Assembly: GCF_000410515.1 (NCBI RefSeq)
Contig: NC_021500.1
Coordinates: 992,001 to 1,056,000 of the forward strand
DNA from: Enterobacter sp. R4-368
GTDB taxonomy: Bacteria > Pseudomonadota > Gammaproteobacteria > Enterobacterales > Enterobacteriaceae
Length of the DNA stretch: 64,000 bases
Direction of reading: 5' to 3'
Shown: one piece after another, positions 39,537-48,459 of the stretch
Layout: each line of letters starts with the position of its first letter
How positions within the stretch are numbered: position 1 is the stretch's first letter
Program-made: the position numbers and the translations under genes
Notes under the pieces: generated by a model
What the model was told of the DNA's origin: nothing
The model's database searches: none
Seen by the model: only the letters and a program-made list of their open reading frames with translations

Positions 39537-40005
39537 CCGTCGTCGCATGGATCCCCTGAGTGTCGATCTGCGCGGTCTGTTGACCTTCGCAGATCCACTC
39601 CTCCAGCCGTTCACTTAGCGCCTCGTCGCTAAGTTTTAGCCGCCCCCGCAGCGCACACTCCCAGACCACCAGCACTCGCCAGCCCTGCTCCAGCAATAAC
39701 GCCGTGTCGCGTGCATCGCGTTCAACGTTTTTACCAATCTTTTCCAGCCAGAAATCCGTGCGCGTGGCAGGCACTTTGAACAGATAACAGGTGTGGTGAT
39801 GCCAGAAGCAACCGTGGGTAAAGATAACGCAGCGATAATCGTCGAGCACAAAATCAGGCCGCCCCGGCAAGGCGGCGTCCTGGACACGAAAATCGAGTTC
39901 CAGTGAAGCAAGACACGCGGCAAGCCGCTTTTCAATCGCCGTATCCTTTGTGCCGATGGCGCGCATATTTTTACTGCGCGTCGCTTTATCATGCACATCC
40001 GCCAT
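39511..40005 (-). CDS. vsr: Very-short-patch mismatch repair endonuclease Vsr
   Basis: 164 residues (E. coli 156). Nicks 5' of the T in T:G mismatches formed when Dcm-made 5-methylcytosine deaminates. Active-site region is intact: metal-binding Asp in LPGRPDFV and the HGCFWHHHTC zinc/catalytic segment. ATG 40005 (MADVHDKATRSKNM) is chosen over the GTG one codon earlier. Normally vsr overlaps dcm; here only 12 bp separate it from yedJ, so dcm is absent from this locus. The C-terminal ~8 residues are read from sequence antisense to yedA. Confidence 0.95.
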   Translation of the reverse strand: MADVHDKATRSKNMRAIGTKDTAIEKRLAACLASLELDFRVQDAALPGRPDFVLDDYRCVIFTHGCFWHHHTCYLFKVPATRTDFWLEKIGKNVERDARDTALLLEQGWRVLVVWECALRGRLKLSDEALSERLEEWICEGQQTAQIDTQGIHATTVTSLPRKA

Positions 40006-40017
40006 CACGCGTCTCCG

Positions 40018-40716
40018 TCAGGCCAGATGAAAACCAAAGCGGCGCAGCACCTCTTCATCAACGCGCTGGTGATCGCCTTGCAGTTCGGCGCTGAGTTTCG
40101 CCATAAAGTGCACTAAAAAATCCGCGTTGTGTTCGGCAAGTTTACGCCCTTGTTCAGTCTGCATGGTGGCGGGTAATTTCAGCAGCTTGCAACGAAAATG
40201 ATCGAGAGCGAAGGCTTTATCATCCAGTTCACGTTCGGCGGCAAACGGATCTTCGCCATCAAATAAGGCCGCTCCCATTGAGCCGGAAACGGCAAAAACG
40301 CGTGCCAGGCCAATCGCCCCCAGCGATTCCAGCCGATCGGCATCCTGAACAATTTTCGCTTCCAGCGTTTGCGGGGCAATGCCGGCGCTGAAGCTGTGCG
40401 CTTCAATGGCATGGCGCACGCCAGCCACGACGTGTTGCGGGAAATCAGGAAACTCGCTTGCAAGAATAGCCGCCGTTTTTTCTGCGGCCATCACTGAGGA
40501 CTGATGACGCTGGGGGTGATTTTTGGCAAAGCTCACAATGTCATGAAAATAACAGGCGGTCAGCACCACCAGCGCATCGACCTGCTGGCCCTGCATGAGC
40601 GTTTGTGCTGTTTTCCAGACCCGACGAAAGTGTGAGACATCATGCGCGGCGTCGCCGTGGTTGAAATGCTGAGAAATCCATTGGTCAAAACGGTACTGCC
40701 AGTCGATTACATTCAT
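40018..40716 (-). CDS. yedJ: YedJ, HD-domain phosphohydrolase
   Basis: 232 residues from ATG 40716 (E. coli 231). HD superfamily metal-dependent phosphohydrolase: metal residues in [20 protein letters not shown] and [12 protein letters not shown]. The substrate is not established. The E. coli order is yedJ-dcm-vsr; dcm is missing here. Confidence 0.92.
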   Translation of the reverse strand: MNVIDWQYRFDQWISQHFNHGDAAHDVSHFRRVWKTAQTLMQGQQVDALVVLTACYFHDIVSFAKNHPQRHQSSVMAAEKTAAILASEFPDFPQHVVAGVRHAIEAHSFSAGIAPQTLEAKIVQDADRLESLGAIGLARVFAVSGSMGAALFDGEDPFAAERELDDKAFALDHFRCKLLKLPATMQTEQGRKLAEHNADFLVHFMAKLSAELQGDHQRVDEEVLRRFGFHLA

Positions 40717-40752
40717 GCTTGTTCCCGTCAATGAAAGCCCTTACCTGCTGTT

Positions 40753-41073
40753 TCAGCCATCCGGATCCTGCGGACGTGTGTACCAGGCAATAGCGCCAAG
40801 TATCGCACCCACGACGGCTAACACCAGCACGCCAAAAAACGAATTCAGCCAGCTCCCGGTCGCGGTACCCACAGTGCCAGTATTAAACCCGGCCGGCAAA
40901 TTTGTCTGGCTGACTGGCCAGATATCATTAAGCACCGACCAGACAAAATAGACGCAGAAAATCCAGAACACCCAGAGTGCCAGTTTGCCACCAAGGCTGC
41001 GCACCGCTTTATCGTCCATAATGGTTTTTTCCGCATGGGTTAAGGGATGAAAGGAAGGAAATGGTTCCGACAT
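40753..41073 (-). CDS. Small inner-membrane protein (YedR-like)
   Basis: 106 residues from ATG 41073 (MSEPFPSFHPL); the open frame extends 42 codons further without a better start. Two hydrophobic segments (~32-50 and ~78-96) around a Gly/Thr-rich loop, ending YTRPQDPDG. Similar in position and topology to E. coli YedR, whose function is unknown; sequence recognition is weak and the start uncertain. Confidence 0.65.
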   Translation of the reverse strand: MSEPFPSFHPLTHAEKTIMDDKAVRSLGGKLALWVFWIFCVYFVWSVLNDIWPVSQTNLPAGFNTGTVGTATGSWLNSFFGVLVLAVVGAILGAIAWYTRPQDPDG

Positions 41074-41418
41074 AAATGTGACAACTCTCTCATCATATCG
41101 CCAGTTGATGAATTTTAAAGATATATCAGCGAGACTGATGAATCCCCTCACCTGCAACGGCCGCAGACCGCCAAAGAGTGTGCAACACGTAAATGACAAA
41201 CAGACGTAACGGGATAAAAACTAATAAGAAAAAGTGTAATTAACGCGCGTGCAGTGATATTTCCAGACCGCGGGAAAACGCTACAAAAATTAATGGTAAA
41301 AGCGGCAATCATTTCTATCGATTATGTTAAGAAAAGGTTATAAAATGTGCAAATGCAAGAGTGGAAAAGCAACTGTGACGGGAGTCGTTGAAAGCGAAGC
41401 GCGTAACTGTTTGAATAA
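41074..41418. other. Gene-free AT-rich interval
   Basis: About 345 bp between the YedR-like gene and tRNA-Ser. No ORF with a ribosome-binding site, no strong hairpin and no recognised promoter was found. Confidence 0.5.
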
Positions 41419-41508
41419 TGGCGGAGAGAGGGGGATTTGAACCCCCGGTTGAGTTGCCCCAACTACGGTTTTCGAGACCGTCCCGTTCAGCCGCTCCGGC
41501 ATCTCTCC
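41419..41508 (-). tRNA. serU: tRNA-Ser (anticodon CGA)
   Basis: 90 nt, reading GGAGAGATGCCGGAGCGG at the 5' end on the minus strand, anticodon loop TCTCGAA, long class II variable arm, T-loop GTTCAAATC, encoded CCA. Reads UCG codons. Nearly identical to E. coli serU and in the same neighbourhood. Confidence 0.97.
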
Positions 41509-41601
41509 GTTCAGATGGTTGCCATGATGCCAGGTAATTTGGCATTTTAACAGACCCTGTCCCGTTAATTTGGTTCAAGTGGCGAGTTTGCGAGCAAAAC
41601 G

Positions 41602-42399
41602 ATGATTAAGTGGCCCTGGAAGACAAGGGAATCTGCCGAAGGTGCAGAATACCCCTGGGAAGAAGCGTTAAATGCCCCTGTGTTAGCAAATTTGTCGCCG
41701 GAGGAACAGGAGAAACTTGTTCATCTGGCTGACCGCTTTTTGCAGCAAAAACGCCTGGTTCCGTTGCAAGGATTCGATCTGGATGCGCTGAAAAGCGCGC
41801 GCATCGGCTTACTATTTTGCCTGCCGGTGCTGGAGCTTGGCCTTGAATGGCTCGATGGCTTCCACGAAGTGCTGATCTACCCGGCGCCGTTTGTTGTTGA
41901 TGACGAGTGGGAAGACGACATTGGCCTGGTGCACAATCAGCGCGTGGTTCAGTCCGGGCAGAGCTGGCAACAAGGCCCTATCATCCTTAACTGGCTGGAT
42001 ATTCAGGACTCGTTCGACGCTTCCGGCTTCAATCTCATTATTCATGAAGTGGCGCATAAACTGGATACGCGCAACGGCGATCGCGCCAGCGGCATTCCGC
42101 TGATTCCGCTGCGCGAAGTGGCCGGCTGGGAACACGATCTGCGCGCCGCGATGGACAATATTCAGGATGAGATTGACCTGGTTGGCGAAAGCGCGGCCAG
42201 CATCGACGCCTACGCGGCAACCGATCCGGCAGAATGTTTTGCCGTGCTTTCCGAGTATTTCTTTAGCGCGCCAGAGCTGTTTGCTCCCCGCTTCCCGGCG
42301 CTGTGGCAGCGCTTCTGCCATTTTTATGGCCAGGATCCGCTAAGCCGTCTGCGCGGGCAGGCGGGCTGCGATAACGAAAGCGCAAGGCAGGTACATTAA
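41602..42399 (+). CDS. mtfA: MtfA, DgsA (Mlc) anti-repressor peptidase
   Basis: 265 residues, the E. coli length. Binds and inactivates the glucose repressor Mlc, raising ptsG expression, and is itself a zinc metallopeptidase related to anthrax lethal factor. HEVAHKLD supplies zinc ligands H148 and H152 with catalytic E149; the third ligand Glu lies in [13 protein letters not shown]. Located between tRNA-Ser and tRNA-Asn, as in E. coli. Confidence 0.96.
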   Translation: MIKWPWKTRESAEGAEYPWEEALNAPVLANLSPEEQEKLVHLADRFLQQKRLVPLQGFDLDALKSARIGLLFCLPVLELGLEWLDGFHEVLIYPAPFVVDDEWEDDIGLVHNQRVVQSGQSWQQGPIILNWLDIQDSFDASGFNLIIHEVAHKLDTRNGDRASGIPLIPLREVAGWEHDLRAAMDNIQDEIDLVGESAASIDAYAATDPAECFAVLSEYFFSAPELFAPRFPALWQRFCHFYGQDPLSRLRGQAGCDNESARQVH

Positions 42400-42451
42400 A
42401 ACGCCGCCTGTGTTTTAATTCGCCAATTGAATCAGTGTGTTAAATTTAGTG

Positions 42452-42480
42452 TTGACACTCAAGTACTGGGCCAGTAGTAT
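42452..42480 (+). promoter_or_regulatory. Promoter of tRNA-Asn copy 1
   Basis: TTGACA, 17-bp spacer, TAGTAT, followed by a GC-rich discriminator (GCGCCCC), typical of stringently controlled stable RNA promoters. Confidence 0.85.
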
Positions 42481-42498
42481 GCGCCCCGTTCACACGAT

Positions 42499-42574
42499 TC
42501 CTCTGTAGTTCAGTCGGTAGAACGGCGGACTGTTAATCCGTATGTCACTGGTTCGAGTCCAGTCAGAGGAGCCA
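42499..42574 (+). tRNA. asnT: tRNA-Asn (GTT), copy 1
   Basis: 76 nt, TCCTCTGTAGTTCAGTCGG at the 5' end, anticodon loop CTGTTAA, T-arm GGTTCGAGTCC, encoded CCA. The same sequence occurs four times in this window. The symbol follows E. coli position next to mtfA. Confidence 0.97.
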
Positions 42575-42579
42575 GATTC

Positions 42580-42608
42580 AAAAAAGCCTGCTTTTAAGCA
42601 GGCTTTTT
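42580..42608 (+). terminator. Terminator of tRNA-Asn copy 1
   Basis: AAAAAGCCTGCTT with AAGCAGGCTTTTT: 13-bp stem, tiny loop, T-run. Found after all four tRNA-Asn genes. Confidence 0.92.
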
Positions 42609-42761
42609 GCTTTTCAGGCCTGGCAACGTGTTGCCCCCTTCCCTTCAGCCGTTACTTCTCTTTTTCCGTACAGCGAGCGGCCTGATTTACACACATTCCA
42701 GCTCGCGCGAGAGAATAAACAGCCACCGGCACACGGAGGTCACGCGCAATCATCGTCGCGA

Positions 42762-43541
42762 TTACGCGGTGGGTACTGTGCCGCCATCGATAACGTACTC
42801 CGTACCCGTGATTGCCGCCGCGCAGGATGAAGCGAGGAACACAATGAGATTCGCGACTTCCACCGGTTTTGATGGACGCCCCAGCGGAATGCCACCGAGC
42901 GAATCCATGATGATTTTCTTGCCGCCTTCGTAATCCGTTCCTGCCTGATGCGCGAGCCGTTCAGCCAGCGCGACAGAGGCTTCCGTTTCAATCCAGCCGG
43001 GTGCGACACGCAGCACGCGGATCCCTTTTGGTGAGACCTCTTTCGACAGGCTTTTACTGTAGGTCGAGAGTGCAGCCTTTGCCGCGGCATACGCTGTTGT
43101 CGATTCCGGCAACGGCAGTTCGCGCTGGATGGAGGTGACATGAATAATAACCCCCGCTCCCTGCGCGAGCATGCCGGGTAAAAGTGCTCTGTCGAGGCGG
43201 ACCGCAGGCAGCAGATTGAGATTCAGTTCCTGCTGCCATTCCTCTTCGCCTAACGCCGCAAAACCACCCGCGGGCGCTGTCGAGCCGCCAACCACATGAA
43301 CAATAATATCAACACCGCCAAAGCGGCTCTGCACCGCCTGCGCGACGCGCTGACAACCTTCAACCGTTGTCAGATCGGCCGCCACAAAGTGATCCGCTAA
43401 CGATTCATCAGGCTGGATCCGCGCGGTGGTTAACACTTTCGCCCCCTGTTCATGAAACAGGCCAACAACCGCCTTTCCGACACCTTTAGTGCCCGCCGTG
43501 ACCAGAACGCGTTTTCCTTGTAAGTTCAGATTTATGCTCAT
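42762..43541 (-). CDS. SDR-family oxidoreductase
   Basis: 259 residues, classical short-chain dehydrogenase. Cofactor glycine motif TAGTKGVG (15-22), catalytic S137, Y151 and K155 (YAAAK). The NAD(P)H-dependent substrate is unknown. The start overlaps the stop of the SnoaL-like gene (TGATG), forming a two-gene operon divergent from the HxlR regulator that likely controls it. Confidence 0.9.
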   Translation of the reverse strand: MSINLNLQGKRVLVTAGTKGVGKAVVGLFHEQGAKVLTTARIQPDESLADHFVAADLTTVEGCQRVAQAVQSRFGGVDIIVHVVGGSTAPAGGFAALGEEEWQQELNLNLLPAVRLDRALLPGMLAQGAGVIIHVTSIQRELPLPESTTAYAAAKAALSTYSKSLSKEVSPKGIRVLRVAPGWIETEASVALAERLAHQAGTDYEGGKKIIMDSLGGIPLGRPSKPVEVANLIVFLASSCAAAITGTEYVIDGGTVPTA

Positions 43542-43867
43542 CAGACGATCTCCAGTGCGGCAATCTTCCCGTCCAGCAAAGTGAACGCATGGCTAAGTTG
43601 CACCGGGCTGCCGGGAAAATTGCCCGCCACATGCGAGGTCACCGTTAACCGTGTTCCCTCATCAGCAACCCGGATCGGTTCAACGGTGTACTCAAACGCA
43701 CTCTGCACGTCGCGTTGCCAGGCCTGGATAGCGTCAAGGCCACGATGGGTCTTATGTTCATCGATAACCACGGCATCAGGCGTAAAACAGAGGTTAACGT
43801 TGGCGATATCTGCGCCATTGCTGATGGCGAAGTAGGTAGCAACAGCGTCGGGTAGTGACAAAGACAT
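43541..43867 (-). CDS. SnoaL-like / NTF2-fold protein
   Basis: 108 residues, single NTF2-like domain ([25 protein letters not shown] at the start, [14 protein letters not shown] at the end). Members are small isomerases or hydrolases or have no known activity; the function here is not known. Overlaps the SDR gene by one base. Confidence 0.82.
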   Translation of the reverse strand: MSLSLPDAVATYFAISNGADIANVNLCFTPDAVVIDEHKTHRGLDAIQAWQRDVQSAFEYTVEPIRVADEGTRLTVTSHVAGNFPGSPVQLSHAFTLLDGKIAALEIV

Positions 43868-43901
43868 GATGAGAGGCTCCTGTGGTTTGCGGTGCTCTCA
43901 T

Positions 43902-43921
43902 TTTCACCATATAGTGTCAAA
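43902..43921. promoter_or_regulatory. Candidate operator between HxlR gene and SDR operon
   Basis: A 20-bp imperfect dyad of the form TTT-n-AC-nn-TATA-nn-GT-n-AAA lies in the 90-bp divergent gap. HxlR-type regulators commonly bind such dyads next to divergent target genes; binding here is inferred. Confidence 0.4.
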
Positions 43922-43957
43922 TCATCAAGAACGCACAAAAAAGTTAGTAACAGGCTT

Positions 43958-44302
43958 ATGAGTAAGATTTATACCCCCGATACCGCCGCACTTGGCGTCG
44001 AACAGGTGCTGCGATTACTGGAAGGCCGCTGGAAGCTGGTCATCCTGTTTCATTTATTTGATGGAAAAGTGCAGCGCTACTCCGATTTCAGCAGGCTTAT
44101 TCCGGGCATTTCGCAAAAGATGTTAAGCCAGCAACTAAGGCAGCTTGAAGCGGATGGCATCGTGTCGCGCAAGGTCTATCCGCAGATCCCGCCGAAGGTG
44201 GAATACCGGCTGACGGAGTGGGGCCAGGCCCTGTGCCCGGCGCTGGATGCCATGCTGAAATGGGCAGAAAAACGCGACACCTTCCCACCGAATGAGCCTT
44301 AA
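43958..44302 (+). CDS. HxlR/MarR-like winged-helix regulator
   Basis: 114 residues from ATG 43958 (MSKIYTPDTAALG). HxlR family: LLEGRWKLVILFHLF and ISQKMLSQQLRQLEADGIVSRKVY form the winged helix. Family members sense electrophiles or redox state in some bacteria. Divergent from the SDR/SnoaL operon, its probable target. No Cys is present near the N-terminus, where redox-sensing members carry one. Confidence 0.9.
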   Translation: MSKIYTPDTAALGVEQVLRLLEGRWKLVILFHLFDGKVQRYSDFSRLIPGISQKMLSQQLRQLEADGIVSRKVYPQIPPKVEYRLTEWGQALCPALDAMLKWAEKRDTFPPNEP

Positions 44303-44527
44303 ATCCGGCATTCACCTTTTCCTTCGTTCTGCCCCAGCCTGCTGCGCGCTGAACCGTTCTGTCGCGCAGCGGACAATTCTTCTTTTATTGGCTGCACTCT
44401 CCAGCACATACCGCGGCCTTCATGTGCCATGCTAAAGAGGTTATTACTCAAATAATGGCGCGCAAAAAAGCGGCCATTCGCTGCAAAACCCTTTAGCACT
44501 GACGTATCCGCAACAAAGAGGAAAATA

Positions 44528-45319
44528 ATGATCACCTTATGCAACGCGTGCGGCACATCGTATGAAATAACTGACACGCCCCCACACCGGTGCACTATCT
44601 GCGAAGATGAGCGCCAGTTCGTGCCGGTAACCGGGCAGAAGTGGGTTGATTTCTCCACCCTTCTGGCCTCGCATGTCAATAAATGGCAACAACACGAAAG
44701 CGATCTCTTCAGCATTAAAACCGTGCCTGATTTCGCGATTGCGCAGCGCGCTTTTCTGCTGCGAACAGCGCAGGGCAATATCCTGTGGGACTGCATTTCC
44801 ACCCTCGACGACGCCACAAAAACGCTGATCGCCTCTCTGGGCGGGCTCAGGGCTATTGCTATTTCGCATCCTCATTTCTATACCACCATGCAAGACTGGG
44901 CTGACGTATTTGACGCCCCGATTTATCTGCATGAACGCGATCGCGAATGGATCATGCGCGACAGCCCGCACATTACCCTCTGGGATGGCGACACCCTGCA
45001 ACTGACCTCAGACGTAAGTATCATGCGCCTTGGCGGTCATTTTGCCGGCGGCTGCGTCCTTCACTGGGCGCGGGATGATGGTGTGCTGCTATCCGGCGAT
45101 ATCGTTCAGGTCACGCCAGGCGCTAATGCCGTCTCCTTTATGTGGAGCTATCCGAATATGCTGCCGCTGCCGGCAGAGACGGTTCGTGAAATAACGCGCC
45201 GGCTGGATGCGGTGAAATTCGCGAAACTCTACGGCGCGTTTGAAGGGCGGGAGATCGCGCACGATGCTGCGGAAATGGTGCGCCGTTCAGGTGAGAAATA
45301 TATCGCTTGCCTGCGCTAA
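44528..45319 (+). CDS. MBL-fold metallo-hydrolase with N-terminal zinc ribbon
   Basis: 263 residues. The N-terminus has two Cys pairs (C5/C8 and C22/C25) of a small zinc ribbon. The metallo-beta-lactamase-like domain has H114 and H116 in SHPHFYT, H171 in RLGGHFAGG and D191 in LLSGDIV. The usual HxHxDH is not complete: the DH half is missing, so at most one metal may be bound. Substrate unknown. Stands alone, downstream of the HxlR gene by 225 bp. Confidence 0.82.
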   Translation: MITLCNACGTSYEITDTPPHRCTICEDERQFVPVTGQKWVDFSTLLASHVNKWQQHESDLFSIKTVPDFAIAQRAFLLRTAQGNILWDCISTLDDATKTLIASLGGLRAIAISHPHFYTTMQDWADVFDAPIYLHERDREWIMRDSPHITLWDGDTLQLTSDVSIMRLGGHFAGGCVLHWARDDGVLLSGDIVQVTPGANAVSFMWSYPNMLPLPAETVREITRRLDAVKFAKLYGAFEGREIAHDAAEMVRRSGEKYIACLR

Positions 45320-45378
45320 GCGATTGTTTATCTATCCGTCCGTGCTCGCTTGCACATAACGCACTGCGACCCTTGATT

Positions 45379-45891
45379 TCAATACACTAATTGCATGGCA
45401 ACCCGGCGTTTCGGATCCAGCCCGGCGAGGATTTCCTCTGTTAGCACCGCTTTCAGCCGGGGTGAAATGGCGTTGCCTTCAACGATGTCAAAACCCAGCG
45501 AAGCGTAAAAAGGTGCGTTGAAGGGCGCATCACGATCGGTCGTCAACGAGGCACCGTTTAAACCGCGCGCTTTGCCTTCCGACAAAAGCGCGTGCATCAG
45601 GCACCGGCCAATGCCCTGCCGCTGCCAGTCCGGGTGAACATCCGCTTCGGCAATGTGCAACCAGTCTTCCCTAATCACGGCACCGGCAAACCCGACGGGA
45701 ATATCGTCCGGTGCAAACGCGACGAGCAATACCCCTTCCCTGCACAGCTGGTGCAACGCTTCCAGGCTGTTAGCGACAGGCGTTCCGCTCACTGCACCCG
45801 CCTCGCGCAGGGTTTCAAACGATGCAAGTTCGATGGCTCTTAACGCCGCAAAATGCTCGCTTCGCGCTGGTCTGATTGTGATATCTGTCAT
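45379..45891 (-). CDS. GNAT-family N-acetyltransferase
   Basis: 170 residues from ATG 45891 (MTDITIRPARSEHF); longer in-frame extension has no good start. Acetyl-CoA-binding motif A is EADVHPDWQRQGIGRCLM and the C-terminal part FYASLGFDIV is typical. Transfers an acetyl group to an amine; the substrate is not identifiable. Confidence 0.85.
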   Translation of the reverse strand: MTDITIRPARSEHFAALRAIELASFETLREAGAVSGTPVANSLEALHQLCREGVLLVAFAPDDIPVGFAGAVIREDWLHIAEADVHPDWQRQGIGRCLMHALLSEGKARGLNGASLTTDRDAPFNAPFYASLGFDIVEGNAISPRLKAVLTEEILAGLDPKRRVAMQLVY

Positions 45892-46141
45892 CTGAATGTT
45901 CCCAAAGGTAACAAGCGTTAAGCCTGAGCGACACGAGAGCGTCAGGCGTTCCCGCGCCGTCTCGCGCCCGGTATTGTACATCCCGCATGCGCCAGCACAA
46001 TTTTCACGCTGCGCCCTCACTCTTTGTCGCTTATTTACATCGTTTCATTTACTTACATAAAACGCTCACCAGGAAATAATCCATTCACGTAACTAATAGA
46101 ATATGAATCGTGTTAGTGATTTTAGCCGTGATGGTCGATTC

Positions 46142-46171
46142 GCCGTTCTTCCCCGAGAACGGCTTTTTTTT
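46142..46171 (+). terminator. Attenuator-like terminator in the chorismate mutase leader
   Basis: GCCGTTCT, 6-nt loop, AGAACGGC, then eight T: a textbook intrinsic terminator ending 24 bp before the chorismate mutase start codon. No plus-strand gene lies upstream, so it acts on the leader of the mutase gene itself. Confidence 0.75.
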
Positions 46172-46195
46172 GGGTTTTGACAGGAGGGTAAGTTG

Positions 46196-46741
46196 ATGTT
46201 CCAGTCTGCGGTTGTTTTCCTTTCGTCACTGTTCATGTGCGGCAATGTGTTTGCAGGCTCCGTCGCCTCGGTGTCGCTCAGCACACTTTCATCAGCACTC
46301 AATGAACGCATGCTGATCATGAAAGACGTCGCCAGTTACAAGGCACAGCACCACTCCCCCGTGGAAGATGTCGGGCGGGAACAAAAAGTACTGGCAGAAG
46401 CAGTGAAAAATGCCCAGGACGCGGGTCTGGATCCCGGTTCCGTGGAGCCTTTTTTCCGCGCATTAATGAACGCCAGCAAGGCCGTTCAGTATCGCTATCT
46501 GGCCGACTGGTTAGCCACACCGGATACCAGCCACTCGGCCAGAAGCCTGGACGCGACCCGGCAACAGATAAATCAACTCGATAGCCAGTTGCTCACTGCC
46601 ATCAGCCAGCGACTGCTCACCGGCCCTTTCACTGAAGCCGACACCGCATGGCTGTCGGCACAAATTATGGCGCCCAATCTCAGCGAGGCGGATAAAAACA
46701 ACCTGCTTGCCGCTTTACGCCGTATTCATCGCGTACGTTAG
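46196..46741 (+). CDS. aroQ: Secreted chorismate mutase (AroQ-gamma type)
   Basis: 181 residues from ATG 46196 (GGAGG 8 nt upstream; the TTG just before is less well placed). Signal peptide with hydrophobic core and VFAG-S cleavage, then an all-helical AroQ-gamma domain: LMKDVASYKA region, VGREQKVL, and QYRYLADW. Converts chorismate to prephenate in the periplasm; periplasmic forms are known from several enterics and plant-associated bacteria. Attenuator-like hairpin upstream; shiA (shikimate uptake) lies downstream after 349 bp. Confidence 0.9.
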   Translation: MFQSAVVFLSSLFMCGNVFAGSVASVSLSTLSSALNERMLIMKDVASYKAQHHSPVEDVGREQKVLAEAVKNAQDAGLDPGSVEPFFRALMNASKAVQYRYLADWLATPDTSHSARSLDATRQQINQLDSQLLTAISQRLLTGPFTEADTAWLSAQIMAPNLSEADKNNLLAALRRIHRVR

Positions 46742-46770
46742 TCATCAATGCCGTAGGCAATGAATAACAC

Positions 46771-46810
46771 GGATACCTGGCCTGCCAGGCGCATGACAGG
46801 CCGGGCATCC
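46771..46810. repeat. REP-like inverted repeat after the chorismate mutase gene
   Basis: CCTGGCCTG (46776-46784) pairs with CAGGCCGGG (46797-46805) with one G-T, extended by GGAT/ATCC at the ends. It may end transcription or be a degenerate REP unit; no T-run follows. Confidence 0.45.
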
Positions 46811-47090
46811 GATAAGAAGATTAACGGCTTATGGCCGGCGCCTGCGGTGTAACATCGACCGACCGAATACCACACATGCAAATCATTCAACAACCGAATA
46901 ATCTTCTGCGCATTAACGCCCCCTGAGTTAAATTCCCCCTTTCATGCCGCCCGCTCTGCAAAAGAGTTTTCACCTGTCCACTGTCGCTGTAGTCTCAATA
47001 GCGACTTTTTTAGCTGCGTACGATGTGAGTAACCTTTTCTCCTATTAAAACTAGAAAATTTTGCAATTTTGAGGAACGGACAGAACAACT
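46811..47090. other. Gene-free interval upstream of shiA
   Basis: Together with the preceding repeat this gives about 350 bp without a gene. No convincing operator, riboswitch or ORF was recognised; it presumably holds the shiA promoter. Confidence 0.5.
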
Positions 47091-48416
47091 ATGGACTCCA
47101 CGCTCATCACAACCCGCCCCGATGAAGAGGTACCGCCACTAAATCGCGCCCGCCGTGCAGCCTGGGGCAGCTTCGCTGGCGCAGTGGTCGACTGGTTCGA
47201 TTTTTTACTGTATGGCATCACCGCCGCGCTGGTGTTTAACAGCGAATTTTTCCCGCAGATAGATCCGGCGATGGGCACGCTTGCTGCTTTCGCCACGTTT
47301 GGCGTCGGATTTTTATTCCGCCCGCTCGGTGGAATTGTCTTTGGTCATTTCGGCGATCGTCTCGGTCGCAAGCGAATGCTGATGATGACGGTCTGGATGA
47401 TGGGGATCGCCACCGCCTGTATTGGTATTCTGCCCTCTTTTGCCACCATCGGCTGGTGGGCACCGGCGTTATTGGTCATCCTGCGCGCCATTCAGGGTTT
47501 CGCCGTTGGTGGCGAATGGGGCGGCGCGGCGCTGCTGGCGGTCGAAAGTGCGCCCTCCGGCAAAAAAGCCTTCTATAGCAGCGGCGTTCAGGTCGGATAT
47601 GGCGTCGGGTTATTGCTCTCCACGGGGCTTGTGTCGCTCATCAGCAGCCTGACCACCAACGAACAGTTTCTGAGCTGGGGCTGGCGTCTGCCATTCTTGT
47701 TCAGCATTGTACTGGTGCTCGGTGCGCTGTGGGTGCGTAACGGCATGGCGGAATCGGCCGAGTTTGAACGAGCGCAGACGCAACAACCGACGCAAATAAA
47801 AAAACGCCCGCCCGTATTTGAAGCGCTGTTTCGCCATCCAGGGGCGTTTTTGAAAATTATCGCCCTGCGCCTGTGCGAACTGCTGACCATGTATATCGTC
47901 ACTGCTTTTGCGCTGAACTACTCGACGCAAAATCTGGGTTTACCGCGTGAGCTGTTCCTTAATATCGGCTTGCTGGTCGGCGGGATAAGTTGCCTGACCA
48001 TTCCGTTATTCGCCTGGCTGGCGGATCGTTTTGGACGGCGGCGCATCTATATCACCGGCGCATTGATCGGCGCGCTGAGCGCCTTCCCGTTTTTTATGGC
48101 GCTGGAAATGCGCTCCATTTTCGGCGTGGTGATCTTCTCGTTACTGCTGGCCAATATCGCTCACGATATGGTGGTTTGCGTACAGCAGCCGATGTTCACC
48201 GAAATGTTCGGCGCGGGTTATCGCTACAGCGGCGCGGGTGTTGGTTACCAGGTCGCCAGCGTGGTTGGCGGCGGGTTTACGCCCTTTATTGCTGCCGCGC
48301 TGCTGAACTTTTCCGGCGGTGAGTGGCATTCCGTCGCCATTTATCTGCTGGCAGGCTGTCTGCTCTCCGCTCTGACAGCGATGCTGATGAAAACACCGCC
48401 GCACGCGCATCAATAA
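47091..48416 (+). CDS. shiA: Shikimate transporter ShiA
   Basis: 441 residues (E. coli 438). MFS proton symporter for shikimate with twelve membrane helices. MFS signature GHFGDRLGRKRML lies after helix 2 and its repeat ADRFGRRRIYI in the second half. The N-terminus MDSTLITTRPDE matches the family. Nearby secreted chorismate mutase suggests aromatic-pathway interest, though a joint role is only inferred. Confidence 0.96.
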   Translation: MDSTLITTRPDEEVPPLNRARRAAWGSFAGAVVDWFDFLLYGITAALVFNSEFFPQIDPAMGTLAAFATFGVGFLFRPLGGIVFGHFGDRLGRKRMLMMTVWMMGIATACIGILPSFATIGWWAPALLVILRAIQGFAVGGEWGGAALLAVESAPSGKKAFYSSGVQVGYGVGLLLSTGLVSLISSLTTNEQFLSWGWRLPFLFSIVLVLGALWVRNGMAESAEFERAQTQQPTQIKKRPPVFEALFRHPGAFLKIIALRLCELLTMYIVTAFALNYSTQNLGLPRELFLNIGLLVGGISCLTIPLFAWLADRFGRRRIYITGALIGALSAFPFFMALEMRSIFGVVIFSLLLANIAHDMVVCVQQPMFTEMFGAGYRYSGAGVGYQVASVVGGGFTPFIAAALLNFSGGEWHSVAIYLLAGCLLSALTAMLMKTPPHAHQ

Positions 48417-48440
48417 AAAAAGCCTCCGCATGCGGAGGCT
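48415..48440. terminator. Bidirectional terminator between shiA and cbl
   Basis: Perfect 20-bp palindrome AGCCTCCGCATGCGGAGGCT with an A-run on its left (T-run for minus transcripts of cbl) and a weak T-rich right flank for shiA. Confidence 0.82.
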
Positions 48441-48459
48441 CTGTTTCTTGTGACCCTTG

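Noticed and set aside
44299..44817. 172-codon minus-strand frame between HxlR and MBL genes
   Set aside because: Mostly antisense to the MBL gene; the non-overlapping part has no ribosome-binding site or family similarity.
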